NCBI GenBank assembly: GCA_028690725.1
Contig: JAQVAR010000033.1
Location: 1 to 8,064 of the forward strand
From: Candidatus Iainarchaeum sp.
GTDB taxonomy: Archaea > Iainarchaeota > Iainarchaeia > Iainarchaeales > JAAZKV01
Reading direction: 5' to 3'
DNA length: 8,064 nucleotides
How positions within the stretch are numbered: the stretch's first letter is position 1; each line of letters opens with the position of its first letter. The position numbers and the translations under genes are program-made. Shown one piece after another: positions 1 through 5,112 of this stretch. The notes beneath the pieces are model-generated. The model was not told the origin of the DNA. It saw nothing but the letters and a program-made list of their open reading frames with translations, and made no database searches.

Positions 1-702
1 TTTTTCTTTATTGGAATGTTATTACAAGATTTATTATTTACTATGATGGTACCAATAAGCATTGGTTTTGGAGCATGGTTAATTTCAACAATAATAATAT
101 TATTAATACCAAAACAAATGGCTAAATCAAGAGGAGCAAAAGTTTCTTTAGAATTACCATTTGCATTAAGACACATGGCAACAGAACTAAAAGCAGGAAT
201 TGGATTGTACAAAACAATACAAGCAATAGCAATTAATGATTATGGTGTTTTGAGTGAAGAATTTTCAAGAACAATAAATGAAATAGAAGAAGGAGCAGAT
301 ACAACAACTGCATTAAAACACACCGCATTGAGAACACAGAGTTTACCATTAAGAAAAACGATAAATCACATATTAAGAGCAATGAGACTTGGGGGAAATT
401 TATCAGAAACAATGAATGATATAGCAGAAGATGTTTCAACAGAAATGAGAAATAGAATAAATATTTTCTCACAAAAAATGAATTTTTTCTCAGTAATATT
501 TATTTTTATTGGAATAGTACTACCAGTAGCAGTAATGATATTAGGATCAATAAGAAATTCTCCATTAGCCGCAACAGGAGAAGACTTATTTAAAAATATT
601 CCATTAACACCAGAAATAATGTTTTGGATATTTATTGTTGGAATGCCAATATTATTTGTATTAATGATAATAATGGTTTATAACGCACAACCAAAAATGT
701 GA
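1..702 (+). CDS. TadC-like type IV pilus platform protein (T2SSF domain), 5' partial
   Basis: Inner-membrane platform protein that would link the assembly ATPase to pilus subunits. The frame is open to the left edge of the window. The first ATG in frame is at 16, but the true start is probably upstream, because the homologous next gene has an extra N-terminal membrane helix that is missing here. Counting from that ATG: a membrane segment at about 11-31; a cytoplasmic T2SSF helical bundle at about 47-150 with the motif MATELKAG, then NDYGVLSEE and GGNLSETMNDIAEDV; further membrane segments at about 155-177 and 200-222. The visible part is 228 residues, against roughly 300 for single-domain TadB/TadC proteins. 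It ends 4 bases before the next platform gene and is probably cotranscribed with it. Family assignment is firm; assignment to TadB versus TadC is not possible from this view. Confidence 0.85.
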   Translation, partial: FFFIGMLLQDLLFTMMVPISIGFGAWLISTIIILLIPKQMAKSRGAKVSLELPFALRHMATELKAGIGLYKTIQAIAINDYGVLSEEFSRTINEIEEGADTTTALKHTALRTQSLPLRKTINHILRAMRLGGNLSETMNDIAEDVSTEMRNRINIFSQKMNFFSVIFIFIGIVLPVAVMILGSIRNSPLAATGEDLFKNIPLTPEIMFWIFIVGMPILFVLMIIMVYNAQPKM

Positions 703-703
703 T
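699..703 (+). promoter_or_regulatory. Ribosome binding site GTGAT for the second platform gene
   Basis: GTGAT is complementary to the AUCAC of the conserved archaeal 16S rRNA 3' end. It spans the TGA stop of the upstream gene and leaves three bases before the ATG at 707. The same element recurs before several operon-internal genes in this window. Confidence 0.5.
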
Positions 704-706
704 AAA

Positions 707-1618
707 ATGAATGAAAAAGAAAGCATAATATTGAAATATAATGAATGGGTAAAATTTTCTAATTTACCATACAATGCAGGAGTATGGATTGGAATAACAA
801 TACTAATAACATCAATAATAGCTTTCGTAACAACAATAATAAGCGTTATAATATTACAAGAAATAACATTAATGCCGGTTGCCCTTTCAATAGCAGCATT
901 AGTATTATTAGCCGGCTATCCATATATGCGAAAAGAATCAATAATAGATACAATAGAATACAATTTTAGTGATGCATTAAAACAAATGGCAGACACATTA
1001 AAAGCAGGAGACACTTATGAAAGTGCTTTAAGAGAAGTAGTAAATTCTGATTATGGAAGATTATCAGAAGAAATGAAATTAGCATTAAGAAGATTAGAAG
1101 AAGGAGAAAATATTGAAACCTCCTTAAGAGGCTTTGCAGAAAGAATTGATTCAAGACTAGTAAAAAGAACGATAATCATATTATTAGATTCAATAAAAAC
1201 CGGTGCAAGCCTGGCAAATATATTAGAAGATATTGCAGATGATGTAAGAGACGCTTACAGATTAAAAGAAGAGAGAAAAGCAAATACTACAATGCAATTC
1301 ATGTTCATGATAGCCGCAAGTGGATTTATCACCCCATTAATATTTGGAGAAGTAACCTCAATAATGAATTTGTTCTCAAGAATAACTTTAAACGAAATTG
1401 GAATGATTACAGGAAATAATATTACAAATTTTATATTAATACTAATACAAGCATATTTGATAATTGAGGTTATCGCATCAGGAATAATGATGGCAATAAT
1501 AAGAGATGGAAAGTTTGGGAAAAGCATTATATATATCCCATTACTATTAATATTAGCATTTGTAACTTATTATGCGTCAAGTTACGTAATAGGTTTAATG
1601 TTGTTAGGTGCATTTTGA
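707..1618 (+). CDS. TadC-like type IV pilus platform protein (T2SSF domain)
   Basis: Second platform protein of the same pilus machine, complete at 303 residues, which is normal for a single-domain TadB/TadC protein. Membrane segments lie at about 25-50 and 54-72. A cytoplasmic T2SSF bundle follows at about 83-190, with MADTLKAG, NSDYGRLSEE, RLEEGE and SIKTGASLANILEDIADDV. Further membrane segments are at about 195-217, 240-265 and 273-302. It is clearly a paralogue of the preceding gene: both carry the DYGxLSEE signature followed by an EEG turn. The ATG start is supported by GTGAT at 699-703, three bases upstream, inside the end of the previous gene. The stop overlaps the ATG of a small pilin by one base (TGATG), so translation is probably coupled. 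The two proteins likely form a heteromeric platform (inference). Confidence 0.88.
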   Translation: MNEKESIILKYNEWVKFSNLPYNAGVWIGITILITSIIAFVTTIISVIILQEITLMPVALSIAALVLLAGYPYMRKESIIDTIEYNFSDALKQMADTLKAGDTYESALREVVNSDYGRLSEEMKLALRRLEEGENIETSLRGFAERIDSRLVKRTIIILLDSIKTGASLANILEDIADDVRDAYRLKEERKANTTMQFMFMIAASGFITPLIFGEVTSIMNLFSRITLNEIGMITGNNITNFILILIQAYLIIEVIASGIMMAIIRDGKFGKSIIYIPLLLILAFVTYYASSYVIGLMLLGAF

Positions 1619-1758
1619 TGGAAGAAAAAGCGCAGGTTAGTTTAGAATATTTGTTAGTTGTTGTAGGTGCAATAATGGTGGTAACAACAGTTGCTGTTTA
1701 TATTAAATCAACAGCACAATCAGCAACACAAGCAATACAAGAAACAGCAACAGAATAA
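1618..1758 (+). CDS. Minimal class III-signal pilin, 46 residues (major-pilin candidate)
   Basis: A very short pilin. It reads MEEKAQVSLEYLLVVVG, then a hydrophobic stretch to about residue 30, and ends in a polar, Ala/Thr/Gln-rich tail of about 16 residues. The class III prepilin pattern is K-A|Q-V-S-L-E, with predicted cleavage before Gln6 and Glu at mature +5. This leaves a mature protein of about 41 residues, too short for a globular head, so it should be a single alpha helix, as in bacterial Flp or other head-less pilins. The ATG overlaps the stop of the TadC-like gene (TGATG), and GGTG at 1607-1610 can act as its ribosome binding site. Its position directly after the platform genes suggests a core subunit rather than an accessory one (inference). 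There are no cysteines. Confidence 0.82.
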   Translation: MEEKAQVSLEYLLVVVGAIMVVTTVAVYIKSTAQSATQAIQETATE

Positions 1759-1792
1759 AAAATTCAAAGAATAAGTTTAAAAATAAGTAAAA

Positions 1793-1804
1793 CTTTAATA
1801 AAAT
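1793..1804 (+). promoter_or_regulatory. Probable archaeal TATA box upstream of the 86-residue pilin
   Basis: CTTTAATAAAAT resembles an archaeal TATA element. Transcription starting about 25 bases downstream, near 1820-1823, would give a leader of roughly 22-25 bases carrying the GGAGG at 1831. AT-richness makes chance matches common, so the spacing to the ribosome binding site is the main support. Confidence 0.4.
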
Positions 1805-1830
1805 AAACATAGTTTTTGTTAAAATTAAAT

Positions 1831-1835
1831 GGAGG
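1831..1835 (+). promoter_or_regulatory. Strong Shine-Dalgarno GGAGG for the 86-residue pilin
   Basis: GGAGG lies nine bases before the ATG at 1845. It is the only full canonical GGAGG seen before a gene here and fixes that start. It suggests stronger translation than neighbouring genes, several of which have only GTGAT or no leader. Confidence 0.7.
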
Positions 1836-1844
1836 AAAAAGACC

Positions 1845-2105
1845 ATGGAAAAAAAAGGACAAGGAGCAATAGAATACTTACTAATAATAGGAGCAGCAAT
1901 ACTAGTTGTAGCAGTAGTAGTAATCGCATTAGTAAGTATCACAACAGAAGCAACAGAAGAAACAGAAAATGCTGATCCCACATTAATAATGAAATGCCAA
2001 AGAGAATGTTTGGAAAACGGCGGAAGTTGGGATTCTGAAACAAATAAGTGTGATGGATACGATTGGGCAATAGGTCACGAATGTGAAAAATTCGAAAGCG
2101 AATAA
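1845..2105 (+). CDS. Class III-signal pilin with four-cysteine C-terminal tail
   Basis: 86-residue pilin. The leader MEKKG is followed by QGAIEYLLIIGAAILVV: predicted cleavage before Gln6, Glu at mature +5, hydrophobic helix to about residue 31. A Thr/Glu-rich linker (about 32-44) leads to a small polar tail with cysteines at 51, 55, 69 and 80 (CX3C, then W62, NKC, EC). In an exported protein these could form two disulfides. The start is fixed by GGAGG nine bases upstream, and the gene appears to have its own promoter, so it may be expressed separately from the platform operon. It is a close paralogue of the next pilin: the signal/helix coding DNA is identical over 53 bases and the cysteine tail is recognisably related. 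It could be a major pilin or an abundant adhesin-type pilin. The tail matches no domain I know. Confidence 0.9.
   Translation: MEKKGQGAIEYLLIIGAAILVVAVVVIALVSITTEATEETENADPTLIMKCQRECLENGGSWDSETNKCDGYDWAIGHECEKFESE
1857..1909 (+). repeat. 53-base direct repeat, copy 1 (pilin signal/helix region)
   Basis: This block, from GGACAAGGAGCAATAG to ACTAGTTGT, is identical base for base to 2257-2309, including all third codon positions. It encodes GQGAIEYLLIIGAAILVV in both pilins. Flanking coding DNA differs, so either duplication followed by divergence of the tail or recent gene conversion is implied. Confidence 0.9.
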
Positions 2106-2135
2106 TTAAAATTTGTTGCAAATAAAAAAAAATTC

Positions 2136-2164
2136 TTTTTGAAAAGTTAAAACCTTTTCAAAAA
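2136..2164 (+). terminator. Hairpin 3' of the 86-residue pilin, possible terminator
   Basis: An 11-base perfect inverted repeat: TTTTTGAAAAG (2136-2146) and CTTTTCAAAAA (2154-2164), separated by a 7-base TTAAAAC loop. It lies 31 bases after the stop codon, and a second small stem, CCTA/TAGG around a T5 loop, follows at 2165-2178. Archaeal termination depends mainly on T-tracts, and T5 runs occur on both sides. It could instead stabilise the mRNA 3' end of an abundant pilin transcript. Confidence 0.45.
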
Positions 2165-2190
2165 CCTATTTTTCTAGGAATACAAAAATA

Positions 2191-2198
2191 TTTAAATA
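2191..2198 (+). promoter_or_regulatory. Archaeal TATA box for a leaderless pilin transcript
   Basis: TTTAAATA is centred about 26 bases before the ATG at 2221, with A-rich sequence upstream where a BRE would sit. At the usual archaeal spacing, transcription would begin at or next to the ATG, giving a leaderless mRNA. No Shine-Dalgarno is present before this gene, which agrees. Confidence 0.55.
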
Positions 2199-2220
2199 AA
2201 AGAATAATATATAATACAAG

Positions 2221-2511
2221 ATGAAAACAAAAAACAAACTTAAAAAAGACAATTTTGGACAAGGAGCAATAGAATACTTACTAATAATAGGAGCAGCAAT
2301 ACTAGTTGTTTCAATAGTAGTAATCGCAATTGTAGGAGTAACATCAACTGGGACAGAAGGTGCGGATGAAGAAGCAGTTACAAGCGCTACACTAATACTA
2401 AAATGCCAAAATGATTGTTTGATCAAAAATGGAAATTGGAAAAATAATAAATGTATTGATTTACCAATTGGCATTGAATTATTAAATGAATGTGAAACAT
2501 TTGAAGAATAA
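2221..2511 (+). CDS. Class III-signal pilin with four-cysteine tail, paralogue of the preceding pilin
   Basis: 96 residues. A longer, lysine-rich leader (MKTKNKLKKDNFG) precedes QGAIEYLLIIGAAILVV. Predicted cleavage is before Gln14, with Glu at mature +5 and the hydrophobic helix to about residue 40. Phe rather than Lys/Arg stands at -2, unusual beside the neighbouring signals. A Gly/Thr/Glu/Ala linker leads to a tail with cysteines at 62, 66, 78 and 91 and a Trp at 73, the same CX3C...W...C...EC plan as the upstream paralogue with slightly different spacing (X11 and X12, versus X13 and X10). Both tails also share the preceding TLI(M/L)KCQ. The start is supported by a TATA box at leaderless distance. 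Probably an alternative or minor subunit of the same filament; tail function is unknown. Confidence 0.88.
   Translation: MKTKNKLKKDNFGQGAIEYLLIIGAAILVVSIVVIAIVGVTSTGTEGADEEAVTSATLILKCQNDCLIKNGNWKNNKCIDLPIGIELLNECETFEE
2257..2309 (+). repeat. 53-base direct repeat, copy 2 (pilin signal/helix region)
   Basis: Identical to 1857-1909 and offset by exactly 400 bases. Similarity continues weakly downstream (GTAGTAATCGCA is shared after a short divergent stretch) but not upstream. This marks the N-terminal helix segment as the unit kept identical. Confidence 0.9.
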
Positions 2512-2542
2512 AGTCAAAATATAAAACAAATTTTGTTAGTAA

Positions 2543-2552
2543 TTATTAAATA
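2543..2552 (+). promoter_or_regulatory. Probable TATA box for the six-cysteine pilin
   Basis: TTATTAAATA is centred about 27 bases before the ATG at 2575 and there is no Shine-Dalgarno between them, again consistent with a leaderless transcript. It also argues for the ATG at 2575 over the upstream in-frame TTG at 2533, which would lie before this element. Confidence 0.45.
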
Positions 2553-2574
2553 CTTCTTTCAATCTAATAATAAC

Positions 2575-2868
2575 ATGAAAAATAATTTTTTAGAAAAAAA
2601 TAGAGGTCAGACCGCAATAGAATACTTGCTAATAATAGGGGCGTCAATACTAGTAGTATCAATAGTAATAATTTTTATTTCACAAGCAATCGGAACAGGA
2701 ACAGAAACTGGAAATGAAAGCACATACCAATATTTGTGCATAACATTAGATTCAAATACCTTAGATTGTGGATGTTATCTAGGCGATATAACAAGAGGCG
2801 GGGCAAATCAAGAACTTTGTTGTGCAAAAAACCAAGAAATATTAAAAGCTAGATGGGATTGTTCTTAA
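2575..2868 (+). CDS. Class III-signal pilin with six-cysteine C-terminal domain
   Basis: 97 residues from the ATG at 2575. A longer frame begins at TTG 2533, but the ATG fits the TATA spacing and a normal leader length. The signal is KNRG|QTAIEYLLIIGASILVV, with cleavage before Gln12 and Glu at mature +5. The helix is close to those of the two upstream pilins, but the tail is unrelated: about 45 residues with cysteines at 55, 65, 67, 82, 83 and 96, including a CxC and a CC pair, ending WDCS. Six cysteines in so small an exported domain suggest a disulfide-stabilised knot or, less likely, metal binding. It probably shares a transcript with the short pilin 12 bases downstream. No known domain recognised in the tail. 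Confidence 0.86.
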   Translation: MKNNFLEKNRGQTAIEYLLIIGASILVVSIVIIFISQAIGTGTETGNESTYQYLCITLDSNTLDCGCYLGDITRGGANQELCCAKNQEILKARWDCS

Positions 2869-2870
2869 AA

Positions 2871-2875
2871 GTGAT
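2871..2875 (+). promoter_or_regulatory. Ribosome binding site GTGAT for the 58-residue pilin
   Basis: GTGAT lies five bases before the ATG at 2881. It supports this short gene as real and as translated from the transcript of the upstream pilin. Confidence 0.5.
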
Positions 2876-2880
2876 TAAGA

Positions 2881-3057
2881 ATGTTAAAAGAAGAAAGAGC
2901 ACAAGTTTCTTTTGAATACTTATTAACTGCAGTGTTTGGAATTATGTTAGCAATAAGTACGGCAATAGTAATTGAAACATTAAGACAAATGGCATTAAAA
3001 GCACAAGCGGATTTATTAACAGAAAGAGCAAGAATAATAGAAAATATATTACAATAA
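2881..3057 (+). CDS. Short class III-signal pilin, 58 residues, all-helical
   Basis: The leader MLKEERA is followed by QVSFEYLLTAVFG. Predicted cleavage is before Gln8, with Glu at mature +5, leaving a mature protein of about 51 residues. The hydrophobic helix runs to about residue 31. The remainder (IETLRQMALKAQADLLTE and on to ENILQ) has no Pro, Gly or Cys and looks like one continuous amphipathic helix, so no globular head is expected. The signal is of the same AQVS(L/F)EYLL type as the 46-residue pilin at 1618, and both leaders carry acidic residues, so the two form a distinct subfamily. It is preceded by GTGAT at 2871 and probably cotranscribed with the six-cysteine pilin. Alternative role: a coiled-coil pseudopilin rather than a filament subunit. 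Confidence 0.8.
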   Translation: MLKEERAQVSFEYLLTAVFGIMLAISTAIVIETLRQMALKAQADLLTERARIIENILQ

Positions 3058-3060
3058 AAA

Positions 3061-3106
3061 AATAGTTAATTAAAGTCAAAAAAACATTTATTAAATTATA
3101 ACTATT
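3061..3106 (+). repeat. Inverted repeat AATAGTTA/TAACTATT after the short pilin
   Basis: An 8-base perfect inverted repeat (3061-3068 with 3099-3106) enclosing 30 AT-rich bases, followed by a T7 run at 3125-3131. It may help end the pilin transcript. In DNA this AT-rich an 8-base match may be chance. The rest of the 106-base gap holds no gene. Confidence 0.25.
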
Positions 3107-3124
3107 ACTCAAGAAAATAACATA

Positions 3125-3136
3125 TTTTTTTAAATT
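3125..3136 (+). promoter_or_regulatory. T-tract and TATA-like element before the prepilin peptidase gene
   Basis: TTTTTTTAAATT lies about 33 bases upstream of the ATG at 3164. It could serve as a T-tract terminator for the pilins, a TATA element for the peptidase gene, or both. A start about 25 bases downstream would fall near 3156, giving an almost leaderless message. TGAT at 3155-3158 is the only ribosome-binding match. Weak evidence. Confidence 0.25.
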
Positions 3137-3163
3137 GAAAAAACACTAATTAAATGATAAAAA

Positions 3164-4258
3164 ATGATTTTTATAATAACAATAATAACTTCAATAATTG
3201 GTTTGGTAATAGCAACACATACTGATCTAAAAGAAAGAATTGTTCCAAACAAATTAAACTTTGGGTTAGCAATAATAGGAATAATAATTTATACAACACA
3301 ATCAATAATTGAAATAAGTTTTTTACCAATATTTTATTCAATTTTTGGACTTTGTTTTGGATTTTTTTTTGGATGGATATTATGGAAATTAGGTGTTTTT
3401 GCAGGAGGCGATGTTAAATTATTTATGGCATTAGGTGCGTTAAATCCTTTCACCCCCGCAATAATAAAAATTGGATTGTTAACAAACCACAATTTACCAA
3501 TATTCCCAATTAGTTTATTTGTATATTCATTAATTGCTTTTTTACCATATGGAATAATTATAATAATTGGAAAATTAATAAAAAATAATAAAATAAGAAA
3601 AAAAATATTTAAAGAAATAAAAGAAAAAAGTATTATTGCAACACACACCTCATTTTTTGTTGCAGGAATTTATTTAATAACAACAATAATCACAAAAAAT
3701 TACTTTTTGAGTACAATAATAATTTTTTTATCAATCATAATCTGGGGTTTTTTGAAAAACAAGAAAAAATATTTAACATACATAGTAATATTTATTGGAT
3801 TATTAATAAATTATTTACTTTTCATAGAATACTTAATAATATTAATAATCATTCTTGTTTTTTTCTACGGACTAATAAGAATAATGTTTTCAATGAAACC
3901 ATTATTATCAAAAAAAATACTTGTTGAAAAATTAGAAGAGGGAATGATACCAAATAAAACATTAATTTGGAAAGGAAAAAAAGTTGTTGAAAAAGAAAAA
4001 ATATCTTTAAAAGAAATTATTAAAAAAATGTTAAATGGTGAAAAAATAGCGCAAGAAAAAGAAATAATATCCTCAATAAAAGCAAGAGGATTAACAAACA
4101 AAGAAATATTAATAGTAAAAAAACTAGCTAAAAAAAGATTAATACCAAAAACAATTTATATAAAAGATTCAATACCTTTTGTACCAACAATATTGTTAGG
4201 ATATATATTAAGTTTAATTTTAGGAGATTTTATAATCTACCTTGTTTTATTCTTATAG
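3164..4258 (+). CDS. EppA-like archaeal prepilin peptidase (A24 aspartyl family), long C-terminal domain
   Basis: Membrane aspartyl protease that should remove the leader peptides of the surrounding class III prepilins. The catalytic signature is present: first Asp at 21 in THTDLKERIVPNKLN, second at 83 in FAGGDVKLFMALGAL, an A-G-G-D form of the GxGD motif. Membrane segments lie at about 2-17, 33-50, 54-77 and 113-137, followed by a Lys-rich loop (138-156) and a very hydrophobic block at about 163-242. A soluble charged region at about 243-342 ends in a final membrane helix (343-364). The 364 residues exceed FlaK (about 230) and are nearer the class III-specific EppA of Methanococcus, which also fits the substrates encoded around it. 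The stop is eight bases before the next pilin gene. No key residue is missing. Orthology to EppA is inference from length and context. Confidence 0.88.
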   Translation: MIFIITIITSIIGLVIATHTDLKERIVPNKLNFGLAIIGIIIYTTQSIIEISFLPIFYSIFGLCFGFFFGWILWKLGVFAGGDVKLFMALGALNPFTPAIIKIGLLTNHNLPIFPISLFVYSLIAFLPYGIIIIIGKLIKNNKIRKKIFKEIKEKSIIATHTSFFVAGIYLITTIITKNYFLSTIIIFLSIIIWGFLKNKKKYLTYIVIFIGLLINYLLFIEYLIILIIILVFFYGLIRIMFSMKPLLSKKILVEKLEEGMIPNKTLIWKGKKVVEKEKISLKEIIKKMLNGEKIAQEKEIISSIKARGLTNKEILIVKKLAKKRLIPKTIYIKDSIPFVPTILLGYILSLILGDFIIYLVLFL

Positions 4259-4261
4259 GTG
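4258..4261 (+). promoter_or_regulatory. Ribosome binding site GGTG for the 151-residue pilin-like gene
   Basis: GGTG begins at the last base of the peptidase stop codon and lies five bases before the ATG at 4267, consistent with cotranscription and coupled translation. Confidence 0.4.
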
Positions 4262-4266
4262 TAATA

Positions 4267-4722
4267 ATGCAAAAAGGACAAGTAGCAATAGAATTTATTT
4301 TTATAATACTAATAATTGTAATATATCTTTTTGGAGTAACAAAACCAATATTAGAAAACGCCCAAGGAGTAATAGAAGATATTGAAAATATTTCAAAGGC
4401 AAACTACGCAACACAACAATTAGCAGACACAACAAACAAAATATCTTTACTTGGAGTTGGATCAAAAGAAACAATTACCTTATTTATACCAAAAAATGCA
4501 AAAATATTATGTAATGATTTCAACTTTGGTTTTGAAGTTGAAATTAATAAAACAGGAAATAATACAACAGTTAGTATTTGTGAAGAAAACATTTGTAAAA
4601 AAGAATTCAAAATAAGAGAAGGAATTGAATTAGATTGTATGGACCAAAATTTTTTATACGGAATAGTAAAAATTGTAATTACAAAACAAGATGATACAAT
4701 AAGTATTTTTGAAGGAAGATGA
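4267..4722 (+). CDS. Class III-signal pilin-like protein, 151 residues, four cysteines
   Basis: The leader MQKG is followed by QVAIEFIFIILIIVIYLFG: cleavage before Gln5, Glu at mature +5, hydrophobic helix to about residue 24. An extended polar helix follows (about 28-58, ENAQGVIEDIENISKA onward), then a beta-rich domain (about 60-150) with cysteines at 82, 105, 110 and 124 and an NKTGNNTT stretch offering N-glycosylation sequons (NKT, NNT, NTT). Helix plus small beta domain is the usual architecture of minor pilins, and it is larger than the filament-type pilins upstream. It directly follows the peptidase gene and is followed, after four bases, by another pilin-like gene. Function beyond minor or pseudo-pilin is not recognisable. 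Confidence 0.84.
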   Translation: MQKGQVAIEFIFIILIIVIYLFGVTKPILENAQGVIEDIENISKANYATQQLADTTNKISLLGVGSKETITLFIPKNAKILCNDFNFGFEVEINKTGNNTTVSICEENICKKEFKIREGIELDCMDQNFLYGIVKIVITKQDDTISIFEGR

Positions 4723-4723
4723 T
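4718..4723 (+). promoter_or_regulatory. Ribosome binding site GATGAT selecting the TTG start at 4727
   Basis: GATGAT overlaps the upstream stop codon and lies three bases before TTG 4727. The alternative TTG at 4709 has no such element, so this site decides between the two. Confidence 0.4.
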
Positions 4724-4726
4724 AAT

Positions 4727-5056
4727 TTGAGAGGACAAATTTCTTTTGAAAGTTTATTGTTATTATTAGTGATAATCACTACTACAATATTTATAACAAC
4801 CCTTTTTTTACAGACAAATGAAACTACAAACGCATATTCAATAATAAGGAGTGAAATGTTAGTACAAACTAATTTAAATGAAAAAGAAATTATTTTAGAA
4901 AGAGTATATTTAATTCAAAATGAAAATCCAACATTTCATATAAAAACAATACCAAACACAATAACAGAAGCAGACATAAATATAGATATTATAAAAAACA
5001 AGGTCATTGAATTAACAAATTTTAAAAATATACAAATAATAATTAATCAACAATAA
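4727..5056 (+). CDS. Class III-signal pilin-like protein with TTG start
   Basis: 109 residues from TTG 4727, reading MRG|QISFESLLLLLVIITTTIF. Predicted cleavage is before Gln4, with Glu at mature +5 and the hydrophobic helix to about residue 27. No ATG exists before the signal. TTG 4709 would give 115 residues and a leader MKEDDNLRG, but it lacks a ribosome binding site and overlaps the previous gene by 14 bases. After the helix comes a mixed polar region without cysteines, including a charged helix (NLNEKEIILERVYLIQNE) and likely beta strands at the end (about 80-109). Probable minor pilin partner of the 151-residue neighbour, with which it is probably translated from one message. Start choice is moderately uncertain. 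Confidence 0.75.
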   Translation: MRGQISFESLLLLLVIITTTIFITTLFLQTNETTNAYSIIRSEMLVQTNLNEKEIILERVYLIQNENPTFHIKTIPNTITEADINIDIIKNKVIELTNFKNIQIIINQQ

Positions 5057-5083
5057 ACGACAATTAACGAAAAAAGAGTATTG

Positions 5084-5095
5084 CTTTTAATAAAT
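5084..5095 (+). promoter_or_regulatory. Archaeal TATA box for the OB-fold/TctA/JAMM operon
   Basis: CTTTTAATAAAT is centred about 24 bases before the ATG at 5113, with purine-rich AAAAAAGAG just upstream in the BRE position. No Shine-Dalgarno precedes the gene, so a leaderless transcript is likely. This would make the following three genes a separately started operon. Confidence 0.5.
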
Positions 5096-5112
5096 AATAA
5101 AAAAAAATAATA

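Noticed and set aside
233..472. Open frame on the minus strand inside the first platform gene
   Set aside because: It is antisense to a clear T2SSF coding region, with Leu/Phe-rich low-complexity translation typical of the complement of ATA/AAA-rich codons. The other minus-strand frames across the window were rejected on the same grounds.
784..969. Plus-strand frame in the second platform gene
   Set aside because: An Asn/Arg-rich shadow of the TadC-like reading frame; no start signal and no family resemblance.
1759..1844. Gap between the 46-residue and 86-residue pilins as a possible small RNA
   Set aside because: Nothing beyond the TATA-like element and the leader with GGAGG; no stable structure or conserved motif visible.
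2521..2538. AACAAATTTTGTT palindrome after the second pilin
   Set aside because: A short A/T palindrome with a one-base centre; expected by chance in DNA this AT-rich.
2533..2574. TTG start extending the six-cysteine pilin by 14 residues
   Set aside because: It would place a hydrophobic stretch before the prepilin leader and start upstream of the likely TATA box. ATG 2575 gives a normal leader.
4709..4726. TTG start at 4709 for the second large pilin-like gene
   Set aside because: No ribosome binding site, a 14-base overlap with the previous gene and an acidic leader; GATGAT favours TTG 4727.
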